This document shows, piece after piece, positions 4,764 to 6,534 of a DNA stretch of 6,534 nt. The notes beneath the pieces are model-generated. The model was not told the origin of the DNA, ran no database searches, and was given only the letters and a program-made list of their open reading frames with translations. Source of the DNA: Oscillospiraceae bacterium (GTDB lineage: Bacteria; Bacillota; Clostridia; Oscillospirales; Oscillospiraceae); the NCBI GenBank assembly GCA_017409645.1, contig JAFQSI010000259.1, positions 1 through 6,534 of the forward strand, in the 5' to 3' direction. The translations under genes and the position numbers were made by a program. Each line of letters opens with the position of its first letter. Within the stretch, counting starts at the first letter, position 1.

Positions 4764-6534
4764 ATGGAAAACAACTTCACCTTCGAGAATCCCGAGTACC
4801 GCAAGCTGTTCTGGCACACTTCTTCCCATGTGATGGCCCAGGCCGTCAAGCGGCTGTGGCCTGAGGTCCAGCTGGCCATCGGCCCCGCCATTGACGAGGG
4901 CTGGTACTACGACTTCGACGCTCCCTTCGCCTTCACCCCCGATCACCTGAAGCAGATCGAGGGCGAGATGAAGAAGATCGTCAAGGAGCGCATCCGTCTC
5001 GAGCGCAGCGAGATGTCCCGCGAGGATGCCCTGGCCTGGGCCGACGAGCATAACGAGCCCTACAAGCGGGAGCTGATCGAGGATCTGCCCGCTGATGCCA
5101 CCATTTCTTTCTACACCCAGGGCGACTTCACCGACCTGTGCGCCGGTCCCCACCTGGACCACACCGGCCGCCTGCGCCACAATGGCTTCAAGCTGACCAA
5201 GTCCTGCGGCGCCTACTGGCGCGGCGACAGCAACCGCAAGATGCTGCAGCGCATCTACGGCATCGGCTTCCCCACCAAGGACGAGCTGGACGCCTACCTG
5301 AAGCAGCAGGAGGAGGCCCTGAAGCGGGACCACAACAAGCTGGGCCGTGAGCTGGAGTTCTTCACCACCGTGGAGGAGATCGGCCAGGGTCTGCCCATCC
5401 TGCTGCCCAAGGGCGCAAGAGTCATCCAGACCCTGCAGCGCTGGGTGGAGGACGAGGAGCAGAAGCGCGGCTACCTGCTGACCAAGACCCCCCTGATGGC
5501 CAAGCGGGATCTGTACCGCATCTCCGGCCACTGGGACCACTATCTGGACGGCATGTTCATCCTGGGCGATCCTCATGATGAGGAGAAGGAGTGCTTCGCA
5601 CTGCGCCCCATGACCTGCCCCTTCCAGTATCAGGTCTACCTGAACCGGGCCCGCAGCTACCGTGACCTGCCCATGCGTTTGGGTGAGACTTCCACGCTGT
5701 TCCGCAACGAGGATTCCGGCGAGATGCACGGCCTGATCCGTGTCCGCCAGTTCACCATTTCCGAGGGCCACCTGGTCCTGCGTCCCGACCAGCTGGAGGA
5801 GGAGTTCAAGGGCTGCCTGGAGCTGGCCAAGTACTGCCTGGATACCGTGGGCATGCTGGACAAGTGCACCTTCCGCTTCTCCCAGTGGGATCCCAACAAC
5901 ACCGCCAAGTACGAGGGCACTGCCGAGCAGTGGACCGAGGCCCAGCGGATCATGGGTCAGATCCTGGACGATCTGGGCGTGAACTACGAGATCGGTATTG
6001 ACGAGGCCGCCTTCTACGGCCCCAAGCTGGACATCCAGGTCAAGAACGTCTTCGGTAAGGAAGACACCCTGATCACCATCCAGATCGATATGCTGCTGGC
6101 TGCCAAGTTCGGCATGTACTATATCGACGAGAACGGTGAGAAGGCACTGCCCTACATCATCCACCGCACTTCCATGGGCTGCTACGAGCGTACCCTGGCT
6201 CTGCTGATCGAAAAGTATGCCGGCGCACTGCCCACCTGGATGGCTCCTGAGCAGGTTCGTTTCCTGCCCGTCACCGACCGCGCTTCCGACCGCTGCGCCG
6301 AGATGAGCCGCATCCTGAATGCACAGGGCTACCGCACCGAGGTCGACTACCGCAACGAAAAGGTCGGTAAGAAGATCCGCGAAGCCCGTCTGGACAAGGT
6401 CCCCTACATGGTCGTTGTGGGTGACCGCGATATGGAGAACGGTACTGTTTCTCCTCGCCACCGTGCCGACGGCGATCTGGGCGCCATGAGCTTCGAGGAA
6501 TTCGCCGCGCTGGTAAAGGAAGTCGTAGACACCA
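4764..6534 (+). CDS. thrS: Threonine--tRNA ligase, TGS-less form (3' end cut by window)
   Basis: This class II synthetase charges tRNA-Thr. The window holds 590 residues without a stop; the C-terminal domain looks nearly complete. The start is fixed by AAGGAGG (4749-4755), 8 nt upstream, and by the T-box leader. The usual N-terminal TGS domain (about 55-60 aa) is absent; the editing domain starts at once. Its residues are kept: His18 and His22 (HTSSH), Cys126 and His130 (DLCAGPH). The catalytic core has zinc ligands Cys285, His336 and His467, motif 2 Arg314 (FRNEDSG) and motif 3 ER at 475-476. The anticodon-binding domain runs from about 492 to the end. Several core motifs differ from the E. 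coli type: RPMTCPFQ for KPMNCPGH, RVRQFTISEGH for RVRGFTQDDAH and HRTSMGCYERT for HRAILGSLERF. I recall similar motifs in other clostridial enzymes, so this is probably a lineage form, not decay. Confidence 0.95.
   Translation, partial: MENNFTFENPEYRKLFWHTSSHVMAQAVKRLWPEVQLAIGPAIDEGWYYDFDAPFAFTPDHLKQIEGEMKKIVKERIRLERSEMSREDALAWADEHNEPYKRELIEDLPADATISFYTQGDFTDLCAGPHLDHTGRLRHNGFKLTKSCGAYWRGDSNRKMLQRIYGIGFPTKDELDAYLKQQEEALKRDHNKLGRELEFFTTVEEIGQGLPILLPKGARVIQTLQRWVEDEEQKRGYLLTKTPLMAKRDLYRISGHWDHYLDGMFILGDPHDEEKECFALRPMTCPFQYQVYLNRARSYRDLPMRLGETSTLFRNEDSGEMHGLIRVRQFTISEGHLVLRPDQLEEEFKGCLELAKYCLDTVGMLDKCTFRFSQWDPNNTAKYEGTAEQWTEAQRIMGQILDDLGVNYEIGIDEAAFYGPKLDIQVKNVFGKEDTLITIQIDMLLAAKFGMYYIDENGEKALPYIIHRTSMGCYERTLALLIEKYAGALPTWMAPEQVRFLPVTDRASDRCAEMSRILNAQGYRTEVDYRNEKVGKKIREARLDKVPYMVVVGDRDMENGTVSPRHRADGDLGAMSFEEFAALVKEVVDT

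Noticed and set aside
4740..6461. 573-codon open frame on the minus strand, antisense to thrS
   Set aside because: Same composition artefact (Leu/Gly/Val/Ala/Gln-rich). It spans a complete conserved synthetase on the plus strand and has no ribosome site of note.

Overview
The window reads as chromosome of a GC-rich, low-GC-ancestry Firmicute, most likely a gut clostridium of the Oscillospiraceae type. The grounds are a T-box leader in front of thrS, a DUF1934 (YwiB-type) gene, strong GGAGG ribosome sites, strong G/C preference at third codon positions, and several palindromic intergenic repeats of a kind I associate with that group. The genus is an inference; no rRNA gene is present.

Layout, left to right. 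1-194: no gene, but a short hairpin and a 135-bp nested foldback repeat. 195-602 (minus): a small acidic protein of unknown function with its own well-formed promoter, overlapped by a palindrome that could be an operator. 603-839: divergent gap holding a second foldback repeat of a different sequence family. 840-2335 (plus): ddl (D-alanine--D-alanine ligase) overlapping a DUF1934 gene by 4 bp, closed by an intrinsic terminator. 2466-4058 (plus): prfC (release factor 3) as a single-gene unit with its own terminator. 4059-4763: 705 bp without a protein gene, holding the prfC terminator, a GTAG-headed palindrome, a third foldback repeat, a near-consensus promoter, a threonine T-box riboswitch with its terminator, and an octamer-based inverted repeat. 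4764-6534 (plus): thrS, which lacks the N-terminal TGS domain and runs off the right edge within a few residues of its expected end.

The protein genes are housekeeping: peptidoglycan precursor synthesis, translation termination and tRNA charging. thrS regulation can be read directly: uncharged tRNA-Thr should bind the ACC specifier and the TGGA bulge, stabilise the antiterminator (4586-4624) and prevent the overlapping terminator (4612-4649) from forming.

The less ordinary content lies between the genes. Three of the four long gaps carry one or more distinct palindromic repeats, all outside the coding sequences. Two share a GTAG-plus-palindrome layout like REP/BIME elements, and two carry the GCGAAGC mini-hairpin heptamer. 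I found no defence, phage or toxin system, and no CRISPR array, tRNA or rRNA gene.
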